64,000 bases of DNA from Comamonas sp. JUb58 (GCF_004364775.1 NZ_SOAL01000010.1:62001-126000); one strand, 5' to 3'. Counted from the first letter of the stretch, positions 28,957 to 38,223 are shown. Numbers and translations are program-made. The notes: generated by a model not told the origin, from the sequence alone.

Positions 28957-31080
28957 TTAACGCATTTCACCGCGGTCTGAAATCATCTTTGGGGTGATGA
29001 ATACCAGCATTTCGCGCTTTTCCGATTCACGAACATTGTTCTTGAACAGATTTCCCACCACGGGAATATCTCCCAACAAAGGGATCTTGTTGGTGGTCGA
29101 TGTCTCGGACAGCTCGAAAATACCGCCAATCACCACGGTTCCGCCATTTTCCACCAGCACCTGGGTCTTGATATGCTTGGTATCGATTGCGGGGCCTGCC
29201 GTGGTATTCGCACCCTGGGAATCCTTGGAGACATCCAAGTCCAAGATGATGCTCCCTTCAGGTGTGATCTGAGGCACCACTTCTAGCTTCAACACCGCTT
29301 TTTTGAATTCCACCGTCGTCGCACCATTCTGGGCCGAGTTCTGGTATGGAATTTCCGTACCTTGCTCGATCAGAGCCTTGGTTTGATCCGCAGTGATCAA
29401 ACGTGGACTGGAGACAATCTTGCCCTTGCCATCTGCTTCCATCGCTGACAATTCCAGCGACAAAAAGCGGTTAGCGGCTGAGTTGAAAATGGACAGCGCA
29501 AATGTACCACTGCTAGCCCCGGTGGACAGAGCGGCTGCGGGCAGATTGACGAAGTTACCAGTGGATGTATTGGTTCCGCCCATCCCTGTGGTCCCCACCG
29601 CATTGTCATAGCTGGTGCCAAAGCCCACGCGGTTTCCGCCACCAATGCTGTAGCCGCCATCACCGCCACTGGCGGCGCGCATATCGCCGCCGCCCAGGCG
29701 GACGCCCAACGCTCGGCCAAAGGTGTCACGCGCTTCCACAATGCGCGCTTCGATCAGCACTTGGCGAACAGGAATATCCAGGCTGACCAGCAGACGGCGG
29801 AACTCTTCGAGCTTGGCGGGGATATCGGTGATGAACAGCTGGTTGGTACGAGGCTCTGCAATGGCCGAACCGCGCGCCGTCAGAAAACGACTTTGGGTGC
29901 CGCCGGTACCACCACCACCGCCGCCAGTATTGCTGGTGATTTGCTTGAGCAACTCAGTCGCTTTGGCGTAGTTCAGTTGGAAGGCCTGGGTCTGCAGCGG
30001 CACCTTGTCTTCCAGCTTGGCAACGGCATCAAAGTCTTTCTGGATGCGTTCATCGATTTCGTCCTTAGGTGCAATCCACAGCACCGTACCGGACTTGCGC
30101 ATGCCCAGGCCCTTGGCATCCAGAATGATCTGCAAGGCCTGGTCCCAGGGAACATCCTTCAGGCGCAGGGTCAGTGCGCCATTGACGGTGTCCGAAGTGA
30201 CGATATTGAAGTTGGTGAAGTCGGCAATCACCTGCAGCAGCGAACGCACTTCAATGTTCTGGAAGCTCAACGACAGCTTTTCGCCGGTGAAAGTGCCCGA
30301 AGAACCCAGCTTGTTTGGATCGGTCTTGCGCTGGCGCACTTCGACGACAAACTGGTTGTCGCTTTGGTACGCGCTGTGCTCCCACTCGCCAGAATTTTTC
30401 AGCTGCACAAACACGGTGCTGCCCGCTTGGCGTGCCGAGATCATGCCGACAGGCGTGCCAAAGTCAGCCACATCGAGCTTGCGGCGCAGGGCTTCGGGCA
30501 GCAGGGTGTGCTGCAGCTCCAAGGTCAGGCCATCGCCTTGCTTGGAAATATTCACGCCCACCTTGTTGTTGGGCAAGGAGATCACCAGACGACCCGCACC
30601 ATCGGTACCACGGCGGAAATCCAGGTCCGACAGTGGCTGCGAGTAGTTGTTGCCATCTTCGGCAAACTGGGTGTTTTGCGTATTGGCGCTGGCGACTGCC
30701 TTCGCAGCAGGCTCCAGAGCCACCAGCAGGTCATTGCCGCTGACTTCCGTCTTGTAGTTGGTGCTTTCCTTCAGGTTCAGTACCACGCGGGCCTTGGTGT
30801 CCGTCTCCACGACATTCAAGGAACGCAGATTGCCCTGGTTGAGCTCCAAGCGGTTGTTGGGCATCGCACTCTTAAACCCTGGCAAGTCCAATACCACGCG
30901 CGCGGGCGATTGGATGCTAAAGGTTTCCGGCATGACCAGCGGCGCGCCGTCGGTCTCGATCTTGACCATTTCCACGCCGTCACGCACCAGGGTCGAGACT
31001 TTGTTGATGCGTCCCTGCGCCAGCGCCCAGGATGGCAGCAGCATGGCCATCAAAGGAATAAGTACGCTGAATTTCTTCAT
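28957..31080 (-). CDS. pilQ: Type IV pilus secretin
   Basis: 707 residues. PilQ forms the outer-membrane channel for the pilus fibre. Signal peptide 1-21 (LIPLMAMLLPSWALA). Two AMIN domains follow (about 25-130 and 145-255: VVLDLPGF, VFVQLKNSGEWEHS), then the secretin/TonB short N-terminal domain (ISLSFQNIEVRSLLQVIADF-like), the N1 domain (FQLNYAKATELLKQI, followed by a Gly-rich loop), and the C-terminal secretin domain (VRQVLIEARIVEA, IVSSPRLITADQTKALIEQGTEIPY, VGNLFKNNVRESEKREMLVFITPKMI). The start overlaps the pilP stop by four bases. Confidence 0.96.
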   Translation of the reverse strand: MKKFSVLIPLMAMLLPSWALAQGRINKVSTLVRDGVEMVKIETDGAPLVMPETFSIQSPARVVLDLPGFKSAMPNNRLELNQGNLRSLNVVETDTKARVVLNLKESTNYKTEVSGNDLLVALEPAAKAVASANTQNTQFAEDGNNYSQPLSDLDFRRGTDGAGRLVISLPNNKVGVNISKQGDGLTLELQHTLLPEALRRKLDVADFGTPVGMISARQAGSTVFVQLKNSGEWEHSAYQSDNQFVVEVRQRKTDPNKLGSSGTFTGEKLSLSFQNIEVRSLLQVIADFTNFNIVTSDTVNGALTLRLKDVPWDQALQIILDAKGLGMRKSGTVLWIAPKDEIDERIQKDFDAVAKLEDKVPLQTQAFQLNYAKATELLKQITSNTGGGGGGTGGTQSRFLTARGSAIAEPRTNQLFITDIPAKLEEFRRLLVSLDIPVRQVLIEARIVEARDTFGRALGVRLGGGDMRAASGGDGGYSIGGGNRVGFGTSYDNAVGTTGMGGTNTSTGNFVNLPAAALSTGASSGTFALSIFNSAANRFLSLELSAMEADGKGKIVSSPRLITADQTKALIEQGTEIPYQNSAQNGATTVEFKKAVLKLEVVPQITPEGSIILDLDVSKDSQGANTTAGPAIDTKHIKTQVLVENGGTVVIGGIFELSETSTTNKIPLLGDIPVVGNLFKNNVRESEKREMLVFITPKMISDRGEMR

Positions 31081-31622
31081 TTTTTGGCCTCCTGCAGCTC
31101 AAGCACTGCATCTCTCTCTATCCATTCACCCACACCATCTTGCACAATCTCCCGCAGGGTGATTGCGCTCTCGTTGATGCTTTTTATCTTTCCGTAATTC
31201 TGGCCCATGTACATGCCCTTGCTGACCTGGTAGATCAGGCTATCGGCCTTGACCAGGGCCACATCCTGGCTGCCCTTTTTCAAAAAGCCCACCATCGAAA
31301 TGGTGTCGAGCGGAAACGACTCGAGCTGCTCTTTGCGTCGCGCGCGCTCCGGCGCCACCAGGGCATCCGAGATGGTTGCAGGTGCATTGGCGCTCGCACC
31401 CAGCAAAGCTGCCAGCCGCTCCTTGCTGAAAGGGTCCAGGGTCGCACTGGCCAAATAGCCCTGGGGAACAAATTCCTTAGGCGCCGTGATGGGCTTGACC
31501 GAAGGCCGGGTGCTCGCCTGTTCCTGCTGCATCCATTGCTGCAGGTCATCACTCTCATCACTACAAGCTGCCAGCAGCGATACCGCCAGCGCAGCTCCAA
31601 TCCATTTAGACAAAGTATGCAT
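31077..31622 (-). CDS. pilP: Type IV pilus inner-membrane-anchored lipoprotein PilP
   Basis: 181 residues. Lipobox SLLAAC with Cys20. PilP links the PilMNO inner-membrane platform to the PilQ secretin. The C-terminal beta-domain shows LESFPLDTISMVGFLKKG, VALVKADSLIYQVSKGMYMGQNYGKI and ITLREIVQDGVGEWIER, the usual PilP pattern. It starts 8 bp after pilO and overlaps pilQ by ATGA. Confidence 0.93.
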   Translation of the reverse strand: MHTLSKWIGAALAVSLLAACSDESDDLQQWMQQEQASTRPSVKPITAPKEFVPQGYLASATLDPFSKERLAALLGASANAPATISDALVAPERARRKEQLESFPLDTISMVGFLKKGSQDVALVKADSLIYQVSKGMYMGQNYGKIKSINESAITLREIVQDGVGEWIERDAVLELQEAKK

Positions 31623-31630
31623 ATCCCACC

Positions 31631-32302
31631 CTACTTCTTCCCATTCTGTTTGGACTTCGCAGCTTGCTGCTCTTGGAGTTCTTGCGGATCCAAATAACGG
31701 AAGGTTCTTGCGGTTGCATTCAACACCAAGGTCGCACTGTCCTTATTCGTTGGTGCCAACGCAATATTGTTCAAGGTCACAATACGCGAGAGATTGGCCA
31801 CGTCTGCAGCGAAGAAACCGATATCGTGGTACCTGCCATTTACCTGCAACGTAATAGGCAGTTCGGCATAGTAGTCACGAACCACCGTCTGCCCAGGCTT
31901 GAACAAGTCAAACTGCAGGCTGCGGCCAATGCCCGCCTGGTTGATGTCCGACAGCAGGGCTGCCATTTCTGCCTTGCTCGGCAGTTGCTTTTCCAGCTGG
32001 GTCACGTACTGCAAGACCTGCTCACGCTGTTTGCGCAGCGCATCAAGATTGACAGCTTTGCGCAAGCGGGTCTTGTAGTCTTCCTTGAGTTGGAGTTCCT
32101 GCGCTTGTGAGGCGGTCAGCTCGTCTTCAAAACTGCTCAGGTAGGCATACCAGCCCAGGCCAATCACTACGGCGGCAATAAATACCAACAGCACCGCACG
32201 TGGTGCGGCCGGCCAAACGGAAGGGTCCTTGGGGTCGAGGTTTTGAAACTGGCGCTGAAAGTTCTTCAGCGCATCACCCATTTGAATATTTTTCGTTGCC
32301 AT
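31631..32302 (-). CDS. pilO: Type IV pilus assembly protein PilO
   Basis: 223 residues. One N-terminal membrane segment (about 36-56, AVLLVFIAAVVIGLGWYAYL), a coiled-coil stretch (60-110, SQAQELQLKEDYKTRLRKAV), and a ferredoxin-like C-terminal domain (PITLQVNGRYHDIGFFAADVANLSRIVTL-type). PilO pairs with PilN in the periplasm to form the alignment complex. The length and the position between pilN and pilP are normal. Confidence 0.94.
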   Translation of the reverse strand: MATKNIQMGDALKNFQRQFQNLDPKDPSVWPAAPRAVLLVFIAAVVIGLGWYAYLSSFEDELTASQAQELQLKEDYKTRLRKAVNLDALRKQREQVLQYVTQLEKQLPSKAEMAALLSDINQAGIGRSLQFDLFKPGQTVVRDYYAELPITLQVNGRYHDIGFFAADVANLSRIVTLNNIALAPTNKDSATLVLNATARTFRYLDPQELQEQQAAKSKQNGKK

Positions 32303-32310
32303 GGCCGCCC

Positions 32311-32913
32311 TTACTTTTTCAGCGCCTGCGCGTTGTTGGCCTGCTCCACATCACTGGAGCGCACCAAGCCAAAACGAAGGTTGAAGCCAGCCACTCGCTT
32401 ACGCTCACGGGCATTGATCTGGGTGGTCGTACCGACGACCTCCACCAATTCGGGCTTGGACAGCCAAGGCGTCTTGGTCGCCAGACTGTTGAGCAATTCG
32501 GACACCCGCTCATTGGATTGAGCAATGCCCTGAATCTGCACAGTCTGGTCCTGCTGCTTGAGGCTTTCGATGTAGACGCCATCAGGCAGTTGCAGTACCA
32601 GTTCATTGAGCAAATGCACTGGCAGATTGCGGTCGGATTGCAGATCCTCCACCGCTTTCTGCCGCGCCTTCAGCGCAGCAATTTCCGCATCAATCTTGGC
32701 CACATCGGCGATCTTGATATCCAGCGCCTTGATCTCGCGCGTCAGCAGTGCATTGCGCTCCGCTTGCTGATCGATCTGGTACTGGTAAAACATGTAGACA
32801 GCACCGCAAGCCAGCGCACCCACCAGGGCGGCGGCCACCATCGATGCCTGAAAACTTTCTTTGCGCTTTTTGCGCGCAACTTCGCGGTGCGGTAGCAGAT
32901 TGATCAAAATCAT
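32311..32913 (-). CDS. pilN: Type IV pilus assembly protein PilN
   Basis: 200 residues. It begins MILINLLPHREVARKKRK, the INLLP motif that docks in PilM. A single membrane segment follows (about 27-46), then a periplasmic coiled coil (50-95, NALLTREIKALDIKIADVAK) and a small alpha/beta domain. The ATG overlaps the pilM stop as ATGA, as expected for co-translated partners. Confidence 0.95.
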   Translation of the reverse strand: MILINLLPHREVARKKRKESFQASMVAAALVGALACGAVYMFYQYQIDQQAERNALLTREIKALDIKIADVAKIDAEIAALKARQKAVEDLQSDRNLPVHLLNELVLQLPDGVYIESLKQQDQTVQIQGIAQSNERVSELLNSLATKTPWLSKPELVEVVGTTTQINARERKRVAGFNLRFGLVRSSDVEQANNAQALKK

Positions 32914-33989
32914 GCTGCATACCTCCGCAGCGCCAGGCCACAGGCAGTGAGATAGGTGGTGAAATCCTTGCTTTTGGCACGCGAACGTACGGCGGCATCC
33001 ATCACCATGTCTTCAAACGGGTTGGCAGCAGACGCCGCAAAACCCGTGGCATCGATCACCGCATCCGTCAGCCCGCTGAGAACGGCGGAACCGCCTGCCA
33101 ACAAGATGTGGTCAATGCGGTTGTGCGGGGTGCTGGTGAAGAAGAATTGCAGAGCGCGGTTGATCTCTTGACCGACACTTTCTACAAAAGGCTTGAGCAC
33201 GACTTGCTTGTAGTCAGCGGGCAAATCACCACCGCGCTTTTTCTGCTCAGCTTCTTCTTGCGAGAAGCCATACTGGCGCATGATCATCTGCGTGAGCTGC
33301 CCCCCATTGAAGGACTGGTCACGCTCATAGATCACCTGATTGTTGTGGATGATCTGCAGGAAGGAGGCATTACCGCCAATTTCGAAAATGGCGATGAAGG
33401 CGTCCTTGCCCTTGCTGGGCATATTGCCGATCAGGCGCCGGGCCGCCAGGGCAGTGGCATTGGATTCAATCTCCAACACCACGGGCTTCAGGCCTGCCGC
33501 TTCTGCCAGACCTTGCCGGTCTTGAACTGTTTCTTTGCGCGCAGCCGCGATCAGTACGTCGACATCGCCCACCGAGTTGGAAGACGGGCCAATCACGTAG
33601 AAATCCAGGTTCACCTCGTCGAGGGAAAATGGTATGTATTGGTTAGCTTCTGATTCAACTTGAAACTCCATCTCCAGCTCCGAGAGCCCCGATGGCAGCA
33701 CAATCTTCTTTTGAATCACGGCAGAAAGCGGCAACGCCAAGGCAGCTTGCTTGGTACGTGTGCCGCTTTTCTTGACCAGGCGCCGCAAGGAATCGGCCAC
33801 CTCGTCAAAGCGCTCGATGCCTGACTCGGTGACCCAGCCTGGCTCCAGCAGCTCCTGTGCACAGCGCTCAACAATGTATTGACCGCTGCCATTCCTCCCC
33901 AGTTCAACCAACTTGATGCTCGACGCGCTCACGTCTATCCCCAAGAGGCTAGACGGCTGGCGTCGGAACAAAGATCCCATTGAGACCAA
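32910..33989 (-). CDS. pilM: Type IV pilus cytoplasmic ATPase-fold protein PilM
   Basis: 359 residues, actin/FtsA-like fold that binds the PilN N-terminus. The phosphate-1 motif is LLGIDVSASSIKLVELGRNG (about 15-34), followed by IPFSLDEVNLDF, FEIGGNASFLQI, the SxEEAEQKKRGG block and HILLAGGSAVLSGL. A TTG at 33989 is six bases after a perfect GGAGGAG ribosome site, whereas the ATG at 33980 is fifteen bases away, so I favour TTG. First gene of pilMNOPQ, divergent from ponA across 261 bp. Confidence 0.94.
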   Translation of the reverse strand: MVSMGSLFRRQPSSLLGIDVSASSIKLVELGRNGSGQYIVERCAQELLEPGWVTESGIERFDEVADSLRRLVKKSGTRTKQAALALPLSAVIQKKIVLPSGLSELEMEFQVESEANQYIPFSLDEVNLDFYVIGPSSNSVGDVDVLIAAARKETVQDRQGLAEAAGLKPVVLEIESNATALAARRLIGNMPSKGKDAFIAIFEIGGNASFLQIIHNNQVIYERDQSFNGGQLTQMIMRQYGFSQEEAEQKKRGGDLPADYKQVVLKPFVESVGQEINRALQFFFTSTPHNRIDHILLAGGSAVLSGLTDAVIDATGFAASAANPFEDMVMDAAVRSRAKSKDFTTYLTACGLALRRYAA

Positions 33990-34250
33990 GATGGGCTCCT
34001 CCCTAATTTGCTCTATGTTGAGCTACAAAACTTAACACCCCCTATGAATGCTATCAGCAAGATAGTCGTGCAGCAAAGAACCACCTGCGCTCAGACCCAA
34101 TTCGTTGTCAAAACAATACGATACAAGGGATACATTGGACGCAGCATGACATTTGTCACAAGCTAATTCAAAACCGGCGCGCACCCCAGCCAAAGCAGCC
34201 GCGTGATAGCATTCCCTGCTTATGCAAGCTCCTCTCGACGGTCTGACCCC

Positions 34251-36647
34251 ATGAATCCAGACGCTCCGATCTCGCGCAGAACGCCTGAAAAGCCTCCCGC
34301 CAAATCCCCCAAGCAAGCCAAGCCCTCCAGCTTCGCCACCAAGACGCTGAAGTTCTTTGGCTGGCTGCTGGCCTTGCTGGTGGCTGGCGCCATCGCCGGT
34401 GCGGCGGTCGTCGCCGTGGGCCTGGCCATGGCCTACCCCAACCTGCCCGATGTCTCCGAGCTGGCCGACTACCGCCCCAAGCTGCCGATGCGCGTCTACT
34501 CCTCCGAAGGCGCCTTGCTGGGCGAGTTCGGCGAAGAACGCCGCAATTTGACGCCGATTGGCGAAATTCCCAAGGTGATGGTGGACGCCGTGCTGGCCAT
34601 CGAAGACACGCGCTTCTTCGAGCACAGCGGTGTGGACTACAAGGGCATGGCGCGCGCCTTGCTCGCCAACCTGGGGCGCGAGAAGGCCCAGGGCGCGTCC
34701 ACGATCACGATGCAGGTGGCCCGCAATGTCTATCTGTCGTCTGAAAAAACCTATACCCGCAAGATATATGAGATCCTGCTGACCCTGAAGCTAGAGCACA
34801 CCTTGAGCAAGAATCAGATTCTGGAAATCTATATGAACCAGATCTATTTAGGCAACCGTGCCTATGGCTTTTCGGCCGCATCCGAGACCTATTTCGGCAA
34901 GCCGCTCAAGGATGTGACCGTCGCCGAGGCAGCCATGCTCGCCGGCCTGCCCAAGGCCCCTTCGGCCTACAACCCGATCAGCAACCCCAAGCGCGCCCGC
35001 ATCCGCCAGCTCTACATCATTGACCGGATGGAAGAGAACCACTTCATCACGCCCGCCCAGGCCAGCCAGGCACGTGAGGAATCACTCAAGATCCGCTCCA
35101 GCTATGCAGACAACCGCGTGCATGCCGAGTATGTGGCCGAAATGGCACGCCAGTTGATCTTTGCCCAGTACGGCAGCGAGGCCTACACCCGTGGCCTCAA
35201 CGTCTACACTACCCTGATCGCCAGCGACCAGGAAAAAGCCTATGAGTCGCTGCGCAAGGGCATCATGGACTACGAAAAGCGCCAGCACTATCGCGGCCCG
35301 GAGAAATTCATCAACCTGCCGGCCGCCGGCCAGGAGCGAGACGAGGCCATCGACGAGGTGCTGGCCCAGCACCCGGACAACGGCAATATCCTCTCTGCCG
35401 TGGTTTTGGAGGCAGCACCACGCAAGGTCGTGGTCATCCGCGCCGATGGCGATCCGATCGAGATCACCGGTGAAGGCCTCAAGCCCGTGCAATCGGGCCT
35501 GAGCGACAAGGCGCCGCCTAACACCAAGCTGCGCCCTGGCGCCGTGGTGCGCATCATGGAAACCGCCAAGAAGACCTTTGAGCTGACCCAACTGCCCGAG
35601 GTGGAAGGCGCCTTTGTCTCACTCGATCCGCGCAGCGGTGCCATCAAGGCGCTGGTCGGTGGTTTTGATTTCGACAAGAACAAGTTCAACCATGTGACCC
35701 AGGCTTGGCGCCAGCCCGGCTCCAGCTTCAAGCCCTTTATCTACTCGGCGGCGCTGGAAAAAGGCTTCTCGCCCACCACCGTGATCAATGATGCACCGCT
35801 GAGCTTCCCTGGATCTGCCGGCCAACAGCCTTGGGAGCCGAAGAACTCCGACGGCCGCTTTGATGGCCCGATGACCATGCGCCAGGCGCTGGCACGCTCC
35901 AAGAACCTGGTGACCATCCGCGTGATGCAGTCGGTGGGCCCCAAAAAGGCCCAGGAATGGGTGACCAAGTTCGGCTTTGATGCCGACAAGCAGCCGCCCT
36001 ACCTGCCCATGGCCTTAGGCGCCGGCTCGGTCACGCCCATGCAGATGGTGTCCGCCTATTCGGTGTTCGCCAACGGTGGCCACCGGGTCAATCCTTATCT
36101 GATTGCCAAGATCACCGACCATCGCGGCAATGTGCTGTCGGAGTTCGCACCGCCAGCCACCGAAGACCTGCCGCGCGCCATCGATGCCCGCAATGCCTTT
36201 GTGATGGACTCGCTGCTGCAGGATGTCGCCCGCTACGGCACCGCTGCCAAGGCCCAGGCCCAGCTCAAGCGCCCGGACATCTATGGCAAGACCGGTACCA
36301 CCAATGACTCGGTGGACGCCTGGTTCGCCGGCTTCCAGCCCACCAACGCGGCCGTGGTCTGGATGGGTTATGACAACCCCCGCAGCCTGGGTGCCCGCGA
36401 ATACGGCGGTGGCCTGAGCCTGCCGATCTGGATCAACTACATGCAGCATGCACTCAAGGATGTGCCTGTGGCCAAGATGACGCCGCCCAGCGGCCTGGTC
36501 AATGTGGGCGGTGACTGGCTCTACGAAGAGTACGCACGCAGCGCCCCCAACCTGGGCCTGGACTCTCCCGCGTCGACCGCTGGCACCATGGTGCCGCCGC
36601 CCAACTCGGAAGAGCGCAACAAGATCCTGGATCTGTTCCGCAACTGA
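34251..36647 (+). CDS. mrcA: Penicillin-binding protein 1A (bifunctional transglycosylase/transpeptidase)
   Basis: 798 residues. Cytoplasmic basic tail, one membrane anchor (about 33-61), then the GT51 glycosyltransferase with catalytic Glu118 in IEDTRFFEHSG and QGASTITMQVARN, an OB-like insert, and the transpeptidase with SxxK in PGSSFKPFIYS, SKN in ARSKNLVTI and KTGT in YGKTGTTND. The ATG at 34251 (MNPDAPISRR) is chosen over a GTG at 34203; the extension is not family-like. Divergent from pilM, as in many gamma- and betaproteobacteria. Confidence 0.96.
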   Translation: MNPDAPISRRTPEKPPAKSPKQAKPSSFATKTLKFFGWLLALLVAGAIAGAAVVAVGLAMAYPNLPDVSELADYRPKLPMRVYSSEGALLGEFGEERRNLTPIGEIPKVMVDAVLAIEDTRFFEHSGVDYKGMARALLANLGREKAQGASTITMQVARNVYLSSEKTYTRKIYEILLTLKLEHTLSKNQILEIYMNQIYLGNRAYGFSAASETYFGKPLKDVTVAEAAMLAGLPKAPSAYNPISNPKRARIRQLYIIDRMEENHFITPAQASQAREESLKIRSSYADNRVHAEYVAEMARQLIFAQYGSEAYTRGLNVYTTLIASDQEKAYESLRKGIMDYEKRQHYRGPEKFINLPAAGQERDEAIDEVLAQHPDNGNILSAVVLEAAPRKVVVIRADGDPIEITGEGLKPVQSGLSDKAPPNTKLRPGAVVRIMETAKKTFELTQLPEVEGAFVSLDPRSGAIKALVGGFDFDKNKFNHVTQAWRQPGSSFKPFIYSAALEKGFSPTTVINDAPLSFPGSAGQQPWEPKNSDGRFDGPMTMRQALARSKNLVTIRVMQSVGPKKAQEWVTKFGFDADKQPPYLPMALGAGSVTPMQMVSAYSVFANGGHRVNPYLIAKITDHRGNVLSEFAPPATEDLPRAIDARNAFVMDSLLQDVARYGTAAKAQAQLKRPDIYGKTGTTNDSVDAWFAGFQPTNAAVVWMGYDNPRSLGAREYGGGLSLPIWINYMQHALKDVPVAKMTPPSGLVNVGGDWLYEEYARSAPNLGLDSPASTAGTMVPPPNSEERNKILDLFRN

Positions 36648-36668
36648 CCTAGCGCCAACACCCAAAGC

Positions 36669-36705
36669 AAAGGCCAGCCCGTATCGCTACGGGCTGGCCT
36701 TTTTA
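36669..36705. terminator. Bidirectional terminator between mrcA and cyaY
   Basis: 15-bp perfect stem AAAGGCCAGCCCGTA with its complement and a TCGC loop; T run on the plus strand and A-rich 5' side on the other. It serves the convergent mrcA and cyaY genes. Confidence 0.92.
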
Positions 36706-36719
36706 TTGGGGGTATCGCG

Positions 36720-37049
36720 TCAGGCCTTGAAAACCAGCGCCAGACCCGACTGCACGCCGGCATCCCGGGTCAGATCGGCAAAGAAATCATTGCCGGTCTT
36801 GGTGTCACGCCACACGCTGCCATCGAACTTGTAGTGGTAGCCACCGGACTTGGCCGCCAGCCACACCTCATGCAGCGGCGGCTGCAGGTTGATGATGATC
36901 TGGCTGCGGTTGGCAAAAACCAGGGTCAGCAGACCACCGACGCGCTGGGCATCGATATCGGCATCGGTTTCATCGTTGATGCGGTCGCAGGTCTGTTCAA
37001 CCGCCAGCAAGAGTTTTTCGGCCGCATCCAGGTATTCGAGTTCGTTCAT
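36720..37049 (-). CDS. cyaY: Iron donor protein CyaY (frataxin-like)
   Basis: 109 residues. Bacterial frataxin binds iron and modulates the IscS/IscU machinery. The acidic first helix is [20 protein letters not shown], followed by [20 protein letters not shown], the sheet segment [25 protein letters not shown] and [16 protein letters not shown]. Its start codon lies only 12 bp from the divergent lptM start, so the two promoters must lie inside each other's genes. Confidence 0.94.
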   Translation of the reverse strand: MNELEYLDAAEKLLLAVEQTCDRINDETDADIDAQRVGGLLTLVFANRSQIIINLQPPLHEVWLAAKSGGYHYKFDGSVWRDTKTGNDFFADLTRDAGVQSGLALVFKA

Positions 37050-37055
37050 TACAAT
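37050..37055 (+). promoter_or_regulatory. Possible -10 element (TACAAT) of lptM
   Basis: TACAAT ends seven bases before the lptM ATG, so transcription would begin at or very near the start codon. The -35 region is weak. No ribosome site is visible before the ATG. Confidence 0.35.
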
Positions 37056-37061
37056 GCTTCA

Positions 37062-37280
37062 ATGTGGAGTATTTACCAAATTGTATGCAGGACCATTGTC
37101 CTTGCCACCGGTGCGGCACTATTGGCGGCTTGCGGCCAGCGCGGGCCGCTGTATCTGCCGACGGAGCCTGCAGCAGCCAACCGCGCAACATTGCCGCAAA
37201 CGCTGGATCCCAGCGCACCAGATCGGCCTGAGCCCCAGCTGCAGCCCTCCACCGTGATGCAGCCGGCCGCCAAGCCCTGA
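37062..37280 (+). CDS. lptM: LPS translocon maturation lipoprotein LptM (YifL-like)
   Basis: 72 residues. Lipobox LLAACGQRGPLYLP with Cys24; the CGxRGPLYLP block right after the lipid Cys is diagnostic of LptM, which assists oxidative maturation of LptD. The tail is proline- and glutamine-rich and probably disordered. In relatives lptM lies between divergent cyaY and lysA; here lysA does not follow. Small but clearly real from the motif and the divergent cyaY partner. Confidence 0.88.
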   Translation: MWSIYQIVCRTIVLATGAALLAACGQRGPLYLPTEPAAANRATLPQTLDPSAPDRPEPQLQPSTVMQPAAKP

Positions 37281-37286
37281 TTCAGC

Positions 37287-37317
37287 GCGGGCTGCTGTGC
37301 GCAAGTGTGCAGCCCGC
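37287..37317 (+). terminator. Hairpin after lptM
   Basis: 9-bp perfect stem GCGGGCTGC/GCAGCCCGC with a 13-nt loop, 6 bp past the lptM stop. No T tract follows, so it is a weak terminator or an mRNA-stabilising structure. Confidence 0.4.
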
Positions 37318-37397
37318 ATCCTTGATCCACCTCAAGGCCCAACCCACTACACCCCGTTACAGTCACGCCCGTTGCAATTGATAACTGGGCGGAAGAG

Positions 37398-38207
37398 ATG
37401 GCGTTGGAACCTGTGGAACTGTACCGTGACGAGCAGCACGCTTGCCTGATGTTCACCGATCTGGTGGAAGAGGATGCGCAGGCCGTGCAGGCCAACCAGT
37501 TCCTGATTGTCGACCATGGCACCGGCGCCATCATCGATCCGGGCGGCAACCTCGCCTTCAATGAGCTCTACATGGGCATGGTGCGCTATTTCTCGCCGCA
37601 CAAGCTGTCCTACCTGATCGCCTCGCATGCGGACCCGGACATCATCGCCTCGCTGGACCGCTGGCTCACCTCCACCCGCGCATCCTTGGTGATCTCCCGC
37701 GTCTGGGAACGCTTTGTGCCGCATTTCACCAAGGTTGGCAAGACGGAAAACCGGGTCATTCCCGTGCAGGACCCCGGTGGTATTCTGCCGCTGGGCCAAA
37801 GCCAGCTGCACATCCTGCCGGCGCATTTTCTGCATGCGGAAGGCAACTTCCATTTCTACGACCCGATCAGCCGCATCCTGTTCACCGGGGACCTGGGCGT
37901 TTCGATGACCGATGGCTATATTGCACGCACGCCGGTGACCGACCTGGCGCCGCATATTCCGCGCATGGAAGGCTTTCACCGGCGCTACATGGTGTCCAAC
38001 AAGGTGCTGCGCCTGTGGGTGGCCATGGCGCGCCAGTTGGATATCTCATTGATCGTGCCCCAGCACGGCGCGCCCATCATGGGCCCGGCCATTGCCCAGT
38101 TCTTTGACTGGCTCGACCACCTGATGTGCGGGGTCGATCTGATGGACAACCAGAACTACACCCTGCCCCAACAGCCTATCTCGCCGCAGCCGCAACGCCC
38201 CCAGTAA
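37398..38207 (+). CDS. Oxygen-binding diiron protein-like metallo-beta-lactamase-fold protein
   Basis: 269 residues. It resembles stand-alone diiron MBL domains of the flavodiiron protein group: VDHGTGAIIDPGG, LIASHADPDI (His77, Asp79, Asp81), PAHFLHAEGNFHFYDP (His143, His146), LFTGDLG (Asp165) and IVPQHGAPIMG. In classical flavodiiron proteins the first motif ends in His; here that position is Ile82. No flavodoxin domain follows. O2 or NO sensing/reduction is a family-based guess. It is convergent with the cytochrome c maturation genes and 117 bp from lptM. Confidence 0.78.
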   Translation: MALEPVELYRDEQHACLMFTDLVEEDAQAVQANQFLIVDHGTGAIIDPGGNLAFNELYMGMVRYFSPHKLSYLIASHADPDIIASLDRWLTSTRASLVISRVWERFVPHFTKVGKTENRVIPVQDPGGILPLGQSQLHILPAHFLHAEGNFHFYDPISRILFTGDLGVSMTDGYIARTPVTDLAPHIPRMEGFHRRYMVSNKVLRLWVAMARQLDISLIVPQHGAPIMGPAIAQFFDWLDHLMCGVDLMDNQNYTLPQQPISPQPQRPQ

Positions 38208-38223
38208 GCCTGTTCCGCAGCGC

